Counted from the stretch's first letter, positions 9,041-17,927 are shown. The stretch: DNA of 64,000 bases from JAEUJM01 sp041918615 (GCA_041918615.1 JAYRVH010000066.1:1-64000), one strand, 5' to 3'. Notes: generated by a model not told the origin, from the letters alone. Numbers and translations are program-made.

Positions 9041-10509
9041 GCACCCCGGTCATCGTCGGCGTCGCCCAGGTGAGCCGGCGGGTCGACCGCGGTGAGGAGC
9101 CGCTCGAGCCGGTCGACCTGATCGCCGACGCGTCGCGCCGCGCGGACGCCGACAGCGGCGGGCGCTCGGTCCTGGCGGCGGTCGAGTCGGTCCGGGTGGT
9201 GAAGATGCTCTCCTGGCGCTATCGCGACCCCGGGGCGCTGATCGCCGCCCGGATCGGCGCCCACCCCCGCCAGAGCGTGTATTCCACCGACGGAGGGCAG
9301 ACGCCGCAGGCCCTGCTGAGCCGCACGGCGCTCGACATCGCCGCCGGTGAGGTCGACCTGGCGCTGCTCTGTGGCGGCGAGGCCTGGCGGACGAGGATGG
9401 CCTACCGCCGAGAAGGTGCGCACCCGCCCTGGACGTCCCAGGGCGACGACGTGGCGCAGGCCGAGGCGTTCGGCTCGGCGCTCGACATGAACCACCCGGC
9501 CGAGGCCGCGCAGGGCCTCCTGGCCCCCGTGCAGATGTACGCCATGTTCGAGGTTGCCCTCCGGGCCGCGTCGGGCCGCTCGGTCGCAGAGCACCGCGAC
9601 CGCCTCGCCGGGCTGTGGTCTCGGTTCTCGCAGGTCGCGGCAGACAACCCGAACGCGTGGATCAGGACCCCGATGAGCCCCGAGGAGGTGGCCACCCCCA
9701 CGCCGACCAACCGCTACATCGGGTACCCGTACACGCTCGTCATGAACTCCAACAACAACGTCGAACAGGCGGCAGCCGTGCTGCTGTGCTCGGTCGGGCG
9801 CGCCGAGGCCCTCGGCATCCCCCGGGATCGGTGGGTCTTCCCGCAGGCGGGCGCCGAGGCCAACGACCACCCTTACGTGTCGAACCGCGGCGACCTGCAC
9901 TCGTCGCCCGCCATCCGCGCCGCCGGGCGGTCGCTGTACCGGATGGCCGGCCTCGGTCCCGATGACCTGGGGCCGGTGGACCTGTACTCGTGCTTCCCGT
10001 CGGCCGTGCAGATCGCCGCCCAGGAGCTCGGGCTGGGCGTCGACCGCCCGCTCACGGTGACCGGTGGGATGAGCTTCGCCGGAGGCCCGTGGAACAACTA
10101 CGCGCTCCACGCCATCGCCACCATGATCGACGTGCTCCGTCGGGACCCGGGTGCCCTCGGGCTCTGCTCCGCGAACGGCGGGTTCACCACGAAGCACGCG
10201 CTCGGCCTCTACGGCACCGATCCTCCGGCCCACGGCTTCGTCCACTCGATCCCCCAGCCCGAAGCCGATGCCGCGCCCCGCCGCGAGGTGGCCGTCGAAC
10301 ACGAGGGGCCGGTCGAGATCGAGGCCTACACGGTCATGCACGACCGGGAGGGCCGCCGGGTGAACGGTTTCGTCGCCGCGCTGCTGGCGGACGGCCGCCG
10401 GACCTGGGGCACGATCGACGACGCGGCGACGCTCGAGGCAATGACCGAGGAGGAGCTGTGCGGCCAGGCCGCCCACCGGAGTGCCGGGGGCGCCGTCGAC
10501 ATCCGCTGA
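9019..10509 (+). CDS. Thiolase-like protein, TLP1 type (acetyl-CoA acetyltransferase family)
   Basis: 496 residues. It has a thiolase-type core (PVIVGVAQV near the start, DIAAGEVDLALLCGGEAW, PVDLYSCFPSAVQIA, SANGGFTTKHALGLYGT) plus an extra C-terminal beta domain (about 415-480, EGPVEIEAYTVMHDREGR). That architecture is typical of mycobacterial thiolase-like protein type 1. Where true thiolases carry the nucleophilic Cys, this protein reads STDGGQTPQAL, so classical Claisen chemistry is doubtful. It probably binds acyl-CoA in lipid metabolism. TAACTT just upstream suggests a leaderless ATG start at 9019. Substrate unknown. Confidence 0.8.
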   Translation: MATSLDPRTPVIVGVAQVSRRVDRGEEPLEPVDLIADASRRADADSGGRSVLAAVESVRVVKMLSWRYRDPGALIAARIGAHPRQSVYSTDGGQTPQALLSRTALDIAAGEVDLALLCGGEAWRTRMAYRREGAHPPWTSQGDDVAQAEAFGSALDMNHPAEAAQGLLAPVQMYAMFEVALRAASGRSVAEHRDRLAGLWSRFSQVAADNPNAWIRTPMSPEEVATPTPTNRYIGYPYTLVMNSNNNVEQAAAVLLCSVGRAEALGIPRDRWVFPQAGAEANDHPYVSNRGDLHSSPAIRAAGRSLYRMAGLGPDDLGPVDLYSCFPSAVQIAAQELGLGVDRPLTVTGGMSFAGGPWNNYALHAIATMIDVLRRDPGALGLCSANGGFTTKHALGLYGTDPPAHGFVHSIPQPEADAAPRREVAVEHEGPVEIEAYTVMHDREGRRVNGFVAALLADGRRTWGTIDDAATLEAMTEEELCGQAAHRSAGGAVDIR

Positions 10510-10556
10510 AACGACGACACCTGCTGAACAGCCAGTGCCCGCCGAAACGACGTGCG

Positions 10557-10994
10557 TCAGTCGTCAGCGGTGCGGGTCGCGTTCTCCTGGAGCCGGGCGT
10601 TGAGCAACGACATGACCCGTTGCGAGGCCTTGGGCATCTCGTCGAGCAGGGCCCGGAAGTTACGGGCGTCGAGGCCCAGGAGCTGCATCGGCGTCTCGGC
10701 CACCACGGTGGCGATGCGCGGGCGGTGCTCGAGCAGCGCCATCTCGCCCACCATCGAGCCGGGACCGAGCGTGGCGATGTGCTCACCGCCGAAGTACACG
10801 TTGGCCTGACCGGACTCGATGACGTAGCACTCCTGTCCGGGCCGCCCCTGGTCGGTCAGCTCGGCACCGGGCTCCGCCTCGACATCGTCGACGAGCTCGG
10901 CCACGCGGTTGAGCTCCTCGGGGGTGAAGTCCTCGAAGAACGCCACCTTGGCGAGGCGTTCTGCTCCATCTGTGGCCTTCGTCCTGCGAAACAT
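10557..10994 (-). CDS. Stand-alone cyclic-nucleotide-binding domain protein
   Basis: 145 residues from ATG 10994, preceded by an AGGGGG ribosome site. The whole protein is one cyclic-nucleotide-binding domain of the CRP/FNR sensor type, with the phosphate-binding cassette GSMVGEMALLEHRPRIATV (about 86-104). There is no helix-turn-helix, kinase or channel part, so it must act through a partner or simply bind the ligand. The C-terminal helix (MPKASQRVMSLLNARL) could mediate dimerisation. It converges on the TLP1 gene and diverges from the metalloprotease. No link to either is evident. Confidence 0.85.
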   Translation of the reverse strand: MFRRTKATDGAERLAKVAFFEDFTPEELNRVAELVDDVEAEPGAELTDQGRPGQECYVIESGQANVYFGGEHIATLGPGSMVGEMALLEHRPRIATVVAETPMQLLGLDARNFRALLDEMPKASQRVMSLLNARLQENATRTADD

Positions 10995-11139
10995 GTGGAC
11001 CCCCTGTCGGGCGACGCCCGCCGCTCGTGCGCACACGGAGAATAGACCGCCGCACCGGACCGCGGGCCCGAGACCGCACCGCGCCCGGTACTGTCGGCGC
11101 GCACGCCCCGGGGCGTTCGACATCGGAGGAGGGGAAACC

Positions 11140-14088
11140 GTGAACCGCATGGGTCACCGGACGGACATTGTTCACCGGACGGAGCGGCGTCGCTCACGCC
11201 TGTTGGGCGTGTCCGTGGTCGCCGTCTTGGCGGTCGCGGCGCTGTCGTGCTCCTCGAACGGCAGCGACTCGTCCACCGACGCCGCCGCGCCGTCCGACGA
11301 GCTGAGCGCCGAGGAGCAGGCGGTGGTCGACGAGGCCCAGCAGTGGCTGGGAGACGCCTCGGCCGTCGACGACGACACCTTCGAGTCGCTCACGTTCAGC
11401 GGCCTGACGACCTCACCCAACGTCACCCATGTCACGTTCGGCCAGACCTTCGACGGCCATCCCGTACAGGACGCCGAGGTCGTCGTCCACGTGCGCGACG
11501 ACGGTGAGATCACCGGTGCCAACAACGCGCTCACCGACGCCGGCCCGGCCGCCGACGCCACCCAGGAGATCGACGCCGACCAGGCGAAGGACAACGCCGG
11601 CAAGGCCGTGCAGGGCACGCCGGCCGACAGCGACCCGCCCGAGTTGGTCTGGGTCCAGTCCGGCGAAGACCTCGTGCTGGCGTGGCGCGTGAACCTGCGC
11701 ACCACCGATCCGATCGGCTCGTGGCGGGTGCTCGTCAACGCCACCACCGGCGACACGATCGATGCGGCCCAGGTGGCGAACGATCGTCGCCTGCCCACCG
11801 CCCCGCGCACCCCTGGAGCCACCGCGATCGCAACGGGCGGCGTCGCATCGGCGAAGGGCACCGCCGCCCAGTCGACCGATGATGCCTGCGAGCTCCCCGA
11901 CGGCCCCTCGGCGTGCGTGTTCCTCCCCGATCCCATCTACGGGTCCGGCGGACGGCTCAACGACCCCTCCCAGGCCGACGAGTTCCTCACCGGCGAGGCG
12001 CTCCAGGGGCTCACCGACCCCGCGTCGGGCCAACTCGTCGGCGAGTTCGTCGACGCCGACCCCGAGGGCGCCCCGGTGGACGCACCCGACGAAGCCGACG
12101 CCCGGTGGGGCCAGGGCCGCGGCGAGGCGGGGTTCGAGAACGCCATGGCCTACTACTGGATCGACCGGGTCCAACGCGAGATCCAGGATCTCGGCTTCAC
12201 CGATGTGCGCAACGAGTCGTTCCCGGTCTTCGGGGTCGATCCGCAGACCGTCGACAACGCGTTCTACGACGGGAACGAGATCGTGCTCGGCGTCGGGTCC
12301 GACGGCATCAACGAAGGGGAGGACGCCACGGGCATCGTCCACGAGTACGGCCACGCCGTGCTCGACCAGCAGGCGCCCGGCCTGCTCGAGGGCGACGAGG
12401 CCGGCGCCTACCACGAGGGCTTCGGCGACCTGCTGGCCTTCCTCACCACGGTCGAGCTCCGCAGCGGCAACGACCAGGTCGACTCCGGGTGCCTGTTCGC
12501 CTGGGCCGAGGACGGCGAGTGCATCCGGCGCATCGACAATGACCGGGTGTACCCCGACGATCTCGTGCGCGAGGTGCACGAGGACGGCACGATCTACAGC
12601 GGCGCCGTCTTCGACATCTTCACGGCACTGCTGGCCGATCAGGGCGTCCAGTTGGCCGACTGCCTGGGCACCGACCGGTGCGACGAGGTGCGCGACCGTG
12701 TGCTCACCACCCTGCTGGCCTCGCACAACTACCTCAGCTCGGAGGTCACACTGCCCGACATCGCCGCCGCGTACCAGACCGCCAACGACGCCAACTTCGA
12801 GGGCGCCGACGCCGACGTCATCTCGACGGCGTTCGCTGCCCACGGCCTCGACGGCGGCAGCTCGAACACCATCGACGCCGACGGCAACGACACGGGCACC
12901 GACAACGCGGCGGCGGCCTCGGTCTCCTTCGAGATCACCCACAGCTACCGCGGCGACCTCGACGTCACCGTGGGAGTGAGCGACCCCGACGGCAACGACC
13001 TGTGCGAGCCGATCGTCATCCAACGGCCCGACTCGAACGACAGCGGCCAGGACCTCAGCGGTCAGGTCGACATCAGCGACACCGACTGCGCCGCACTGCT
13101 GCCACCCAGCAGCGAGCAGCTGTGGTTCCTGCGCGCCGAGGACACCCTGGCGCGCGACGAGGGCCAGATCGTCAGCTTCACGGTGTTCGACGGCGCCACG
13201 CCCTTCCCCGCCACCGGGCTCCCGAAGCCCATCGCCGACGCCGACCCCGAAGGCACCTTCGCCATCACCGACGGCAGCACCGACACGGTCGACACCGGCA
13301 CCGGCACCACCGATGACGTGGGCGACGGCCCGTTCATGACCGTTTCCCTCACGCACCCGTACACCGGCGACCTGTCGATCCGTGCCGGCGTCAGCCAGCC
13401 CGACGGCACCACGGTGTGCTCGGTCTCGGTGCTCGACCCCGATCCCAACGATGCCGGTGACGGCAGCTTCGCCGGCGACATCGACCTGTCTGACTGTGCC
13501 GACAACTTCCCGCCCGACGACGAGAACCTGTGGTTCCTGCAGGTCATCGACACGGCCGCCCGCGACTCGGGCACCGTCGACGAGCTCTCGCTCACCGGCC
13601 CCGACGGGCAGTCCCTCGACTTCGGCGACCTGCCGGCGGACATCCCCGACAACGACCCAGACGGCGTCACGCTGTTCACCGACGGCTCGGGGTCCTCGTC
13701 GAGCACCGTCGGCGACGCAGGGGGCGCACCCACGGCGTCGGTCACCATCGACCATCCCTACCAGGGCGACCTGGCGGTCACCGTCGGCGTGCTCGACCCC
13801 GACGACAACGTGCTCTGCGAGGAGCCGCTCGCCACACCCGACCAGAACAACGGCGAGCAGGGCCTCGACGTCTCGGTCCCGGTGAGCGACTGCGCCCGCG
13901 AGTACCCACCGTCGGCCGAACGTCGGTGGTACCTGTTCGCGGCGGACACCCTCGAGCGCGACACCGGCTCGGTCACCTCGGCCACCCTCGAGGGCGCCGA
14001 CGGCCAGACCTTCGCCGTCGACACCAGCTCGGCCGCGATCCCCGACGCCGACCCCGACGGCCTGCTGCTCTTCTTCGAGCCCGCCTGA
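11140..14088 (+). CDS. Secreted zinc metalloprotease (thermolysin/fungalysin-like) with three P-like C-terminal repeats
   Basis: 982 residues from GTG 11140, with GGAGGAGGGG six bases upstream. A signal peptide ends at VAALSC, a near-lipobox (Leu at -2, not -3), so lipid anchoring is possible. Residues about 50-230 resemble the FTP/PepSY inhibitory propeptide. The catalytic domain carries H401-E-Y-G-H405 and E426-GFGD, the HExxH plus ExxxD zinc set of the gluzincin group. After it come three repeats of about 135-140 residues starting near 591, 733 and 866, each with H-x-Y-x-GDL, VxxPDG(N/T) or VLDPDDN, and PP-W-(F/Y)L, resembling proprotein-convertase P domains. It is followed by a strong hairpin. 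Confidence 0.85.
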   Translation: MNRMGHRTDIVHRTERRRSRLLGVSVVAVLAVAALSCSSNGSDSSTDAAAPSDELSAEEQAVVDEAQQWLGDASAVDDDTFESLTFSGLTTSPNVTHVTFGQTFDGHPVQDAEVVVHVRDDGEITGANNALTDAGPAADATQEIDADQAKDNAGKAVQGTPADSDPPELVWVQSGEDLVLAWRVNLRTTDPIGSWRVLVNATTGDTIDAAQVANDRRLPTAPRTPGATAIATGGVASAKGTAAQSTDDACELPDGPSACVFLPDPIYGSGGRLNDPSQADEFLTGEALQGLTDPASGQLVGEFVDADPEGAPVDAPDEADARWGQGRGEAGFENAMAYYWIDRVQREIQDLGFTDVRNESFPVFGVDPQTVDNAFYDGNEIVLGVGSDGINEGEDATGIVHEYGHAVLDQQAPGLLEGDEAGAYHEGFGDLLAFLTTVELRSGNDQVDSGCLFAWAEDGECIRRIDNDRVYPDDLVREVHEDGTIYSGAVFDIFTALLADQGVQLADCLGTDRCDEVRDRVLTTLLASHNYLSSEVTLPDIAAAYQTANDANFEGADADVISTAFAAHGLDGGSSNTIDADGNDTGTDNAAAASVSFEITHSYRGDLDVTVGVSDPDGNDLCEPIVIQRPDSNDSGQDLSGQVDISDTDCAALLPPSSEQLWFLRAEDTLARDEGQIVSFTVFDGATPFPATGLPKPIADADPEGTFAITDGSTDTVDTGTGTTDDVGDGPFMTVSLTHPYTGDLSIRAGVSQPDGTTVCSVSVLDPDPNDAGDGSFAGDIDLSDCADNFPPDDENLWFLQVIDTAARDSGTVDELSLTGPDGQSLDFGDLPADIPDNDPDGVTLFTDGSGSSSSTVGDAGGAPTASVTIDHPYQGDLAVTVGVLDPDDNVLCEEPLATPDQNNGEQGLDVSVPVSDCAREYPPSAERRWYLFAADTLERDTGSVTSATLEGADGQTFAVDTSSAAIPDADPDGLLLFFEPA

Positions 14089-14120
14089 GCACCTGGAGGT
14101 GAGCCGATAGGCCGGGACCT

Positions 14121-14160
14121 GGCGCCCGATTCGACTGCGGGAACGGTCGAATCGGGCGCC
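14121..14160. terminator. Bidirectional terminator hairpin
   Basis: Perfect 15-bp arms GGCGCCCGATTCGAC / GTCGAATCGGGCGCC with a 10-base loop. It sits between the stop of the metalloprotease (14088) and the stop of the convergent tsaC (14167), so it can serve both. It is the clearest hairpin in the window. Confidence 0.8.
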
Positions 14161-14166
14161 GGTTGG

Positions 14167-14787
14167 TCACCCGAGCGCGGCGACGACCTCGGATGCGGTG
14201 ATGGTGCCCTCGCGGAGGATCACCGGCTCGGCGCCGGTGAGGTCGACCACGGTCGAGGCGACGCCGGCGCACGGCCCCGCGTCGAGGACGAGGCCGACCG
14301 CACCGTCTAGGGCGGCGGCAGCCTCGGCAGCATCAGCAGGCGTCGGTGAACCGGAGCGATTGGCGCTGGTGGTGGCGAGCGGGCCGACCTCGGAGGCAAG
14401 GGCGGTGATCAGCGGGTGGTCGGGCCAGCGGACGCCGATCGTGTGGGCAGGTTCGCCGAGGGGCAGATCCACGCCCGTGCGGCGAGGCAGGACGAGCGTC
14501 AGCGGGCCCGGCCAGAAGCGGTCGGCGAGCATACGGGCGGTCCTCGGCATCTCGGCCAGCGCAGCCGCCTGGCCGAGGCCGTTGACGAGCACCGCTATGG
14601 GCAGGTCGGCCGGCCGCCCCTTCAACGCGAACAGCCGGTCGACGGCGTCGGGCACCGTCGGCACCACCGCCAGCCCGTAGACCGTGTCGGTCGGCAGCAC
14701 GACCGCCTCGCCGGACCGCAGCACCGCAACCGCCCGCTGCACCACTGCTGGACCGACCGGCCCGGCGGCCACCGTGAGCACGCGCAC
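14167..14787 (-). CDS. tsaC: Threonylcarbamoyl-AMP synthase (YrdC/YwlC type)
   Basis: About 206 residues if it starts at GTG 14787; GTG 14790 and 14781 are alternatives. Longer frames overlap prmC. It makes threonylcarbamoyl-AMP from threonine, bicarbonate and ATP for the t6A base of ANN-reading tRNAs. The YrdC signature is clear: VVLPTDTVYGLAV, LFALKGRP, WPGPLTLVLPRR, GVRWPDHPL and TTSANRSG. There is no C-terminal Sua5 domain. It follows prmC in the same direction after 61 bases, as in the Bacillus prfA-prmC-ywlC cluster. Confidence 0.92.
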   Translation of the reverse strand: MRVLTVAAGPVGPAVVQRAVAVLRSGEAVVLPTDTVYGLAVVPTVPDAVDRLFALKGRPADLPIAVLVNGLGQAAALAEMPRTARMLADRFWPGPLTLVLPRRTGVDLPLGEPAHTIGVRWPDHPLITALASEVGPLATTSANRSGSPTPADAAEAAAALDGAVGLVLDAGPCAGVASTVVDLTGAEPVILREGTITASEVVAALG

Positions 14788-14848
14788 CACCCAAGCGTAC
14801 GAGGCGCACCCAGCCAGTCCAGCGCTCACCGAGGGTGAGCGTCCCGCG

Positions 14849-15718
14849 TCAGGCCAAGCGGGCGGCGAGCGCCCGAGGGCGGTCGGTGAGGTCGTGGTGA
14901 ACGATTGCCTCGCAGAAGCCCGCCGCCAGGGCCAGACCCACGGCCGCGTCGGCATGGCTCGGCGCCAGCTCCACGACCAACGCGCCGGGGCGACGGAGCC
15001 AGAGGGGCGCCGCGGCGAGGATCACCTCGATGGCCTCGAGGCCGGTGGGGCCCGGAACCAGCGCCGACATCGGCTCCCACTCGGCGACCTCTCGCGGCAA
15101 CGGGTCGGACGCCGCGACGTACGGCGGGTTCGAGACGACCAGATCGACCCACCCCCGCAACGAGTCGGGCAACGCGTCGAACCAAGAACCCTCGTCGAAG
15201 GTCACGCGCGCTCCCGCCGATCCAAGCCCGGCGAGGTTGGCCCGGGCCACGTCGAGCGCGTCACCTGACGCGTCGGTCGCCCACACCCGGGCGGAGCGCC
15301 GCTCCGCCGCCACCGACAAGGCGATCGCACCCGAGCCCGTTCCCAGGTCGACCACCACGGGCTCCGGCAGGGCCAACCGATCCAACTCGCGCAGCGCAAC
15401 CTCGACCACCGACTCGGTCTCGGGGCGAGGGATCAGCACCCGTCGGTCGACCATGAGGTCGAGCGTCCTGAACGACCACTCCCCCAGCACGTACTGCAGT
15501 GGCTCACCGACGATGCGGCGCTCGAGCATCGCGTCGAAGAAGGCGACGCCGCGAGCGGTGGCCGGCTCGGCGAGCCCCAGGGTGTACGACCCGCCCTCGA
15601 GGCCGGAGGCCCGCTCGACGATCCGTCGAGCATCAACGGCCGGGGACGGCGCGCCCGCCGCCTTCAAGCGACGTTCGGCGTCTCGGGCGAGCGCCCGCCA
15701 CGCAACGCCCTCAGTCAT
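14849..15718 (-). CDS. prmC: Peptide chain release factor N5-glutamine methyltransferase
   Basis: 289 residues from ATG 15718. It methylates the glutamine of the GGQ loop in release factors, and its target RF1 is encoded immediately upstream. An N-terminal helical domain (1-70) is followed by the Rossmann methyltransferase with SAM motif VVDLGTGSGAIALSVA and the glutamine-binding SNPPYVAA. The start overlaps the prfA stop by eight bases, so the pair is probably translationally coupled. The start is set by this overlap and the family N-terminus; a longer frame lies inside prfA. Confidence 0.95.
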   Translation of the reverse strand: MTEGVAWRALARDAERRLKAAGAPSPAVDARRIVERASGLEGGSYTLGLAEPATARGVAFFDAMLERRIVGEPLQYVLGEWSFRTLDLMVDRRVLIPRPETESVVEVALRELDRLALPEPVVVDLGTGSGAIALSVAAERRSARVWATDASGDALDVARANLAGLGSAGARVTFDEGSWFDALPDSLRGWVDLVVSNPPYVAASDPLPREVAEWEPMSALVPGPTGLEAIEVILAAAPLWLRRPGALVVELAPSHADAAVGLALAAGFCEAIVHHDLTDRPRALAARLA

Positions 15719-16775
15719 GCCCCTGCAGTTGCCGGGCCCGCTCGTCGGCGACGAGGGCGTCGACGACGTCATCGAGCTCCCCCGCCAGCACCTTGTCGAG
15801 CTTGTAGAGGGTGAGGTCGATGCGGTGGTCGGAGACCCGGTTCTCCTTGAAGTTGTAGGTGCGGATCTTCTCGGATCGCCCGCCGCCGCCGATCTGGTCG
15901 CGCCGCTGGTCGGACGCGGCCGACGCGGCCTCGTCCTGCTTCGCCTTGAGCAGACGCGCCCGCAGGACCTGCATGGCCTTTGCGCGGTTCTGGATCTGGC
16001 TCTTCTCGTCCTGCATGGCGACGACGACACCGGTGGGCTTGTGGGTGATCCGCACGGCCGAGTCGGTGGTGTTCACCGACTGCCCGCCGGGACCGGATGA
16101 GCGATAGACGTCGATCTGCAGGTCGTTGGGGTCGATGGCCACGTCGACCTCCTCGGCCTCGGGCAGCACCGTGACGGTGGCGGACGACGTGTGGATGCGA
16201 CCCTGCGACTCGGTGACCGGCACCCGTTGCACGCGGTGCGGGCCGCCTTCGTGCTTCATGCGGCTCCAGACGCCGTCGCCCGTCAGGAGCAGCGCCACCT
16301 CGCTGAAGCCACCCATGTCGGACGGCTGGCTGCCCAGCACCTCGGACTTCCAGCCCATGCGGCCGGCATACGCCTGGTACATCTCGAAGAGGTCTCGGGC
16401 GAAGAGGTTGGCCTCCTCGCCCCCCTCGGCCCCGCGGATCTCCACGATCACGCTCCGGTCGTCGTTGGGGTCGCGAGGCAACAGGAGCACCTTCAGCTCC
16501 TCCTCCAGGCGCTCGATGGCCGCTGCGGCATCATCGGCCTCTGCCCGCATGACATCTCGATCCTCGCCGGACGCGTCCGACATCATCTCCCGCGCTGCCT
16601 GCAGGTCCTCGTTCGCCTGGCGCAACTCGCGCGAGCGCAACACGATCGCCTCGAGCTCCTTGTATCGCCGGGCCACCTCGCCATAGCGCCTCTGGTCGGC
16701 GATGACCACGGGGTCGGCCAGGCGCGCCTCGACGTCTTCGTACTCGCGTTCGAGGGAGCCCAGGCGATCCAGCAC
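15711..16775 (-). CDS. prfA: Peptide chain release factor 1
   Basis: 354 residues from GTG 16775, reading at UAG and UAA stop codons. Visible: the N-terminal coiled region, the PAV/T-like region around HRVQRVPVTE, the catalytic GGQ in RSSGPGGQSVNTTDSAVRI, and the C-terminal domain. No good Shine-Dalgarno precedes the GTG. Instead, an exceptionally strong potential G-quadruplex lies 35 bases upstream in the same transcript. The gene is 92 bases after an uncharacterised gene and overlaps prmC. Confidence 0.96.
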   Translation of the reverse strand: MLDRLGSLEREYEDVEARLADPVVIADQRRYGEVARRYKELEAIVLRSRELRQANEDLQAAREMMSDASGEDRDVMRAEADDAAAAIERLEEELKVLLLPRDPNDDRSVIVEIRGAEGGEEANLFARDLFEMYQAYAGRMGWKSEVLGSQPSDMGGFSEVALLLTGDGVWSRMKHEGGPHRVQRVPVTESQGRIHTSSATVTVLPEAEEVDVAIDPNDLQIDVYRSSGPGGQSVNTTDSAVRITHKPTGVVVAMQDEKSQIQNRAKAMQVLRARLLKAKQDEAASAASDQRRDQIGGGGRSEKIRTYNFKENRVSDHRIDLTLYKLDKVLAGELDDVVDALVADERARQLQGHD

Positions 16776-16809
16776 CGTCTCAGGCTACGGGAGCGCCCCC
16801 TTCGCACCG

Positions 16810-16834
16810 CCCCCTACCCCCGCCCCCTACCCCC
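16810..16834 (-). promoter_or_regulatory. Potential G-quadruplex in the prfA leader
   Basis: On the minus (coding) strand the pattern is G5-TA-G5-C-G5-TA-G5, and a fifth G5 tract lies at 16800-16796. Four runs of five guanines with loops of 2, 1 and 2 bases meet any standard quadruplex rule and would be very stable in DNA or RNA. It lies between the stop of the upstream gene (16868) and GTG 16775 of prfA. Confidence 0.7.
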
Positions 16835-16867
16835 GCCGCCGTCGATCGGAGGACCGGAGGGCGACGG

Positions 16868-17887
16868 CTACGTGATCACGGTGACTGCGTCTCGCCAGTT
16901 CGAGGCGACCGTCACCACGTCGGCGGGATCGACGAGCGACGAAGCCAGGAACCGGGTGACGGGATGGGCGTCACGCTCGGGCACGACCAGCACCAGCCGC
17001 GCATCGGGCGCGTGCCAGGCCCGTGCGTCGGCGGCCGCCGGCACGAGGTCGAGGTCGATCCCCGCCGAACAGACGACCAGGAGGGGACGCCCCGCTTCGT
17101 CCTCGCCGAGTGCCGCCGCCGGGACGGCATCCTTCACGTTGTCGCGGCGGATCGGCGGATCGACGGGAGAATACATCCGAGCGCCGACGATCATCGGCTC
17201 GGCCACGAGCTGTGCCCGCAGCCAGCGCTCCGCGGCCAGCCGGTTGAGGGGGTGGGGCGCCATCCCGGGTCGGCGCTGGGCGAGCACGGTGTCGACCACC
17301 GACTCGAGGGCCTTCCGCGTCGGCAGGTCGCCGTGGATCATGGCGAACGCCTCACGGTCGTGGCGACCGACGCCCACCTCGAGCCGGGGAGTGCCGTCGT
17401 TGCCGAACACCACCCGTGCGATCTCGAGCCCGCGCACCTCACCGGACACCTCGCCGTGCTCGACCACGACCTCGACGCCCGACTCGGCCAGCATGGTGCA
17501 CAGGTGGTCGGTGCCGCGGGGCGCAGGCCGTCTCTCGGGGAAGGGCGAGACGCTGGCGGCCCGTAGGTCGCGGCCGTCCACGAGCCACACCTCGGGTGCA
17601 CAGGTGAAGGCCACCGCCCGGCGGGCGACGATGCCGGCGCCGGCCTGGTCGTCGACCAGCAGGTGCAGACGAGCGAGGCCATGCGGCCGCGCCCACGCCA
17701 ACGCACCGCCGAGCACCCGAGCCGGGCTGGCGTCGGCGAGCACCCAGCCGGTGTCGCCCTCGACCAGCGCCGCCCCACCCCCGAAGGGCACCGGGAGGCG
17801 AACGGCGTCGCCCCACCGCTCGCGGACGAGCGCCCCCAGCTTGGCGCCCACCAGGGCGGCGCGCCGCTCGGGCCCGATCGCCGTCAC
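16868..17887 (-). CDS. Uncharacterised protein within the rho-rpmE-prfA cluster
   Basis: 339 residues from GTG 17887, with GGAG a few bases upstream; longer frames overlap rpmE. I do not recognise a family. The sequence is soluble, without signal peptide or membrane segments, and alternates beta and helical stretches: VRLPVPFGGGAALVEGDTGW near residue 30, LHLLVDDQAGAG, and later SPVDPPIRRDNVK and LLVVCSAGIDLDLVP, which suggest two alpha/beta lobes. Base composition and codon use look like the neighbours. Placement between rpmE and prfA hints at housekeeping co-expression rather than function. Confidence 0.7.
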   Translation of the reverse strand: MTAIGPERRAALVGAKLGALVRERWGDAVRLPVPFGGGAALVEGDTGWVLADASPARVLGGALAWARPHGLARLHLLVDDQAGAGIVARRAVAFTCAPEVWLVDGRDLRAASVSPFPERRPAPRGTDHLCTMLAESGVEVVVEHGEVSGEVRGLEIARVVFGNDGTPRLEVGVGRHDREAFAMIHGDLPTRKALESVVDTVLAQRRPGMAPHPLNRLAAERWLRAQLVAEPMIVGARMYSPVDPPIRRDNVKDAVPAAALGEDEAGRPLLVVCSAGIDLDLVPAAADARAWHAPDARLVLVVPERDAHPVTRFLASSLVDPADVVTVASNWRDAVTVIT

Positions 17888-17927
17888 GGGGCTCCACGGC
17901 CGGTGGGGCCGTGAAGTGAGACCAGGG

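Noticed and set aside
11413..13755. 780-residue minus-strand open frame
   Set aside because: Antisense of the metalloprotease, whose zinc motif, propeptide and repeats prove the plus-strand frame.
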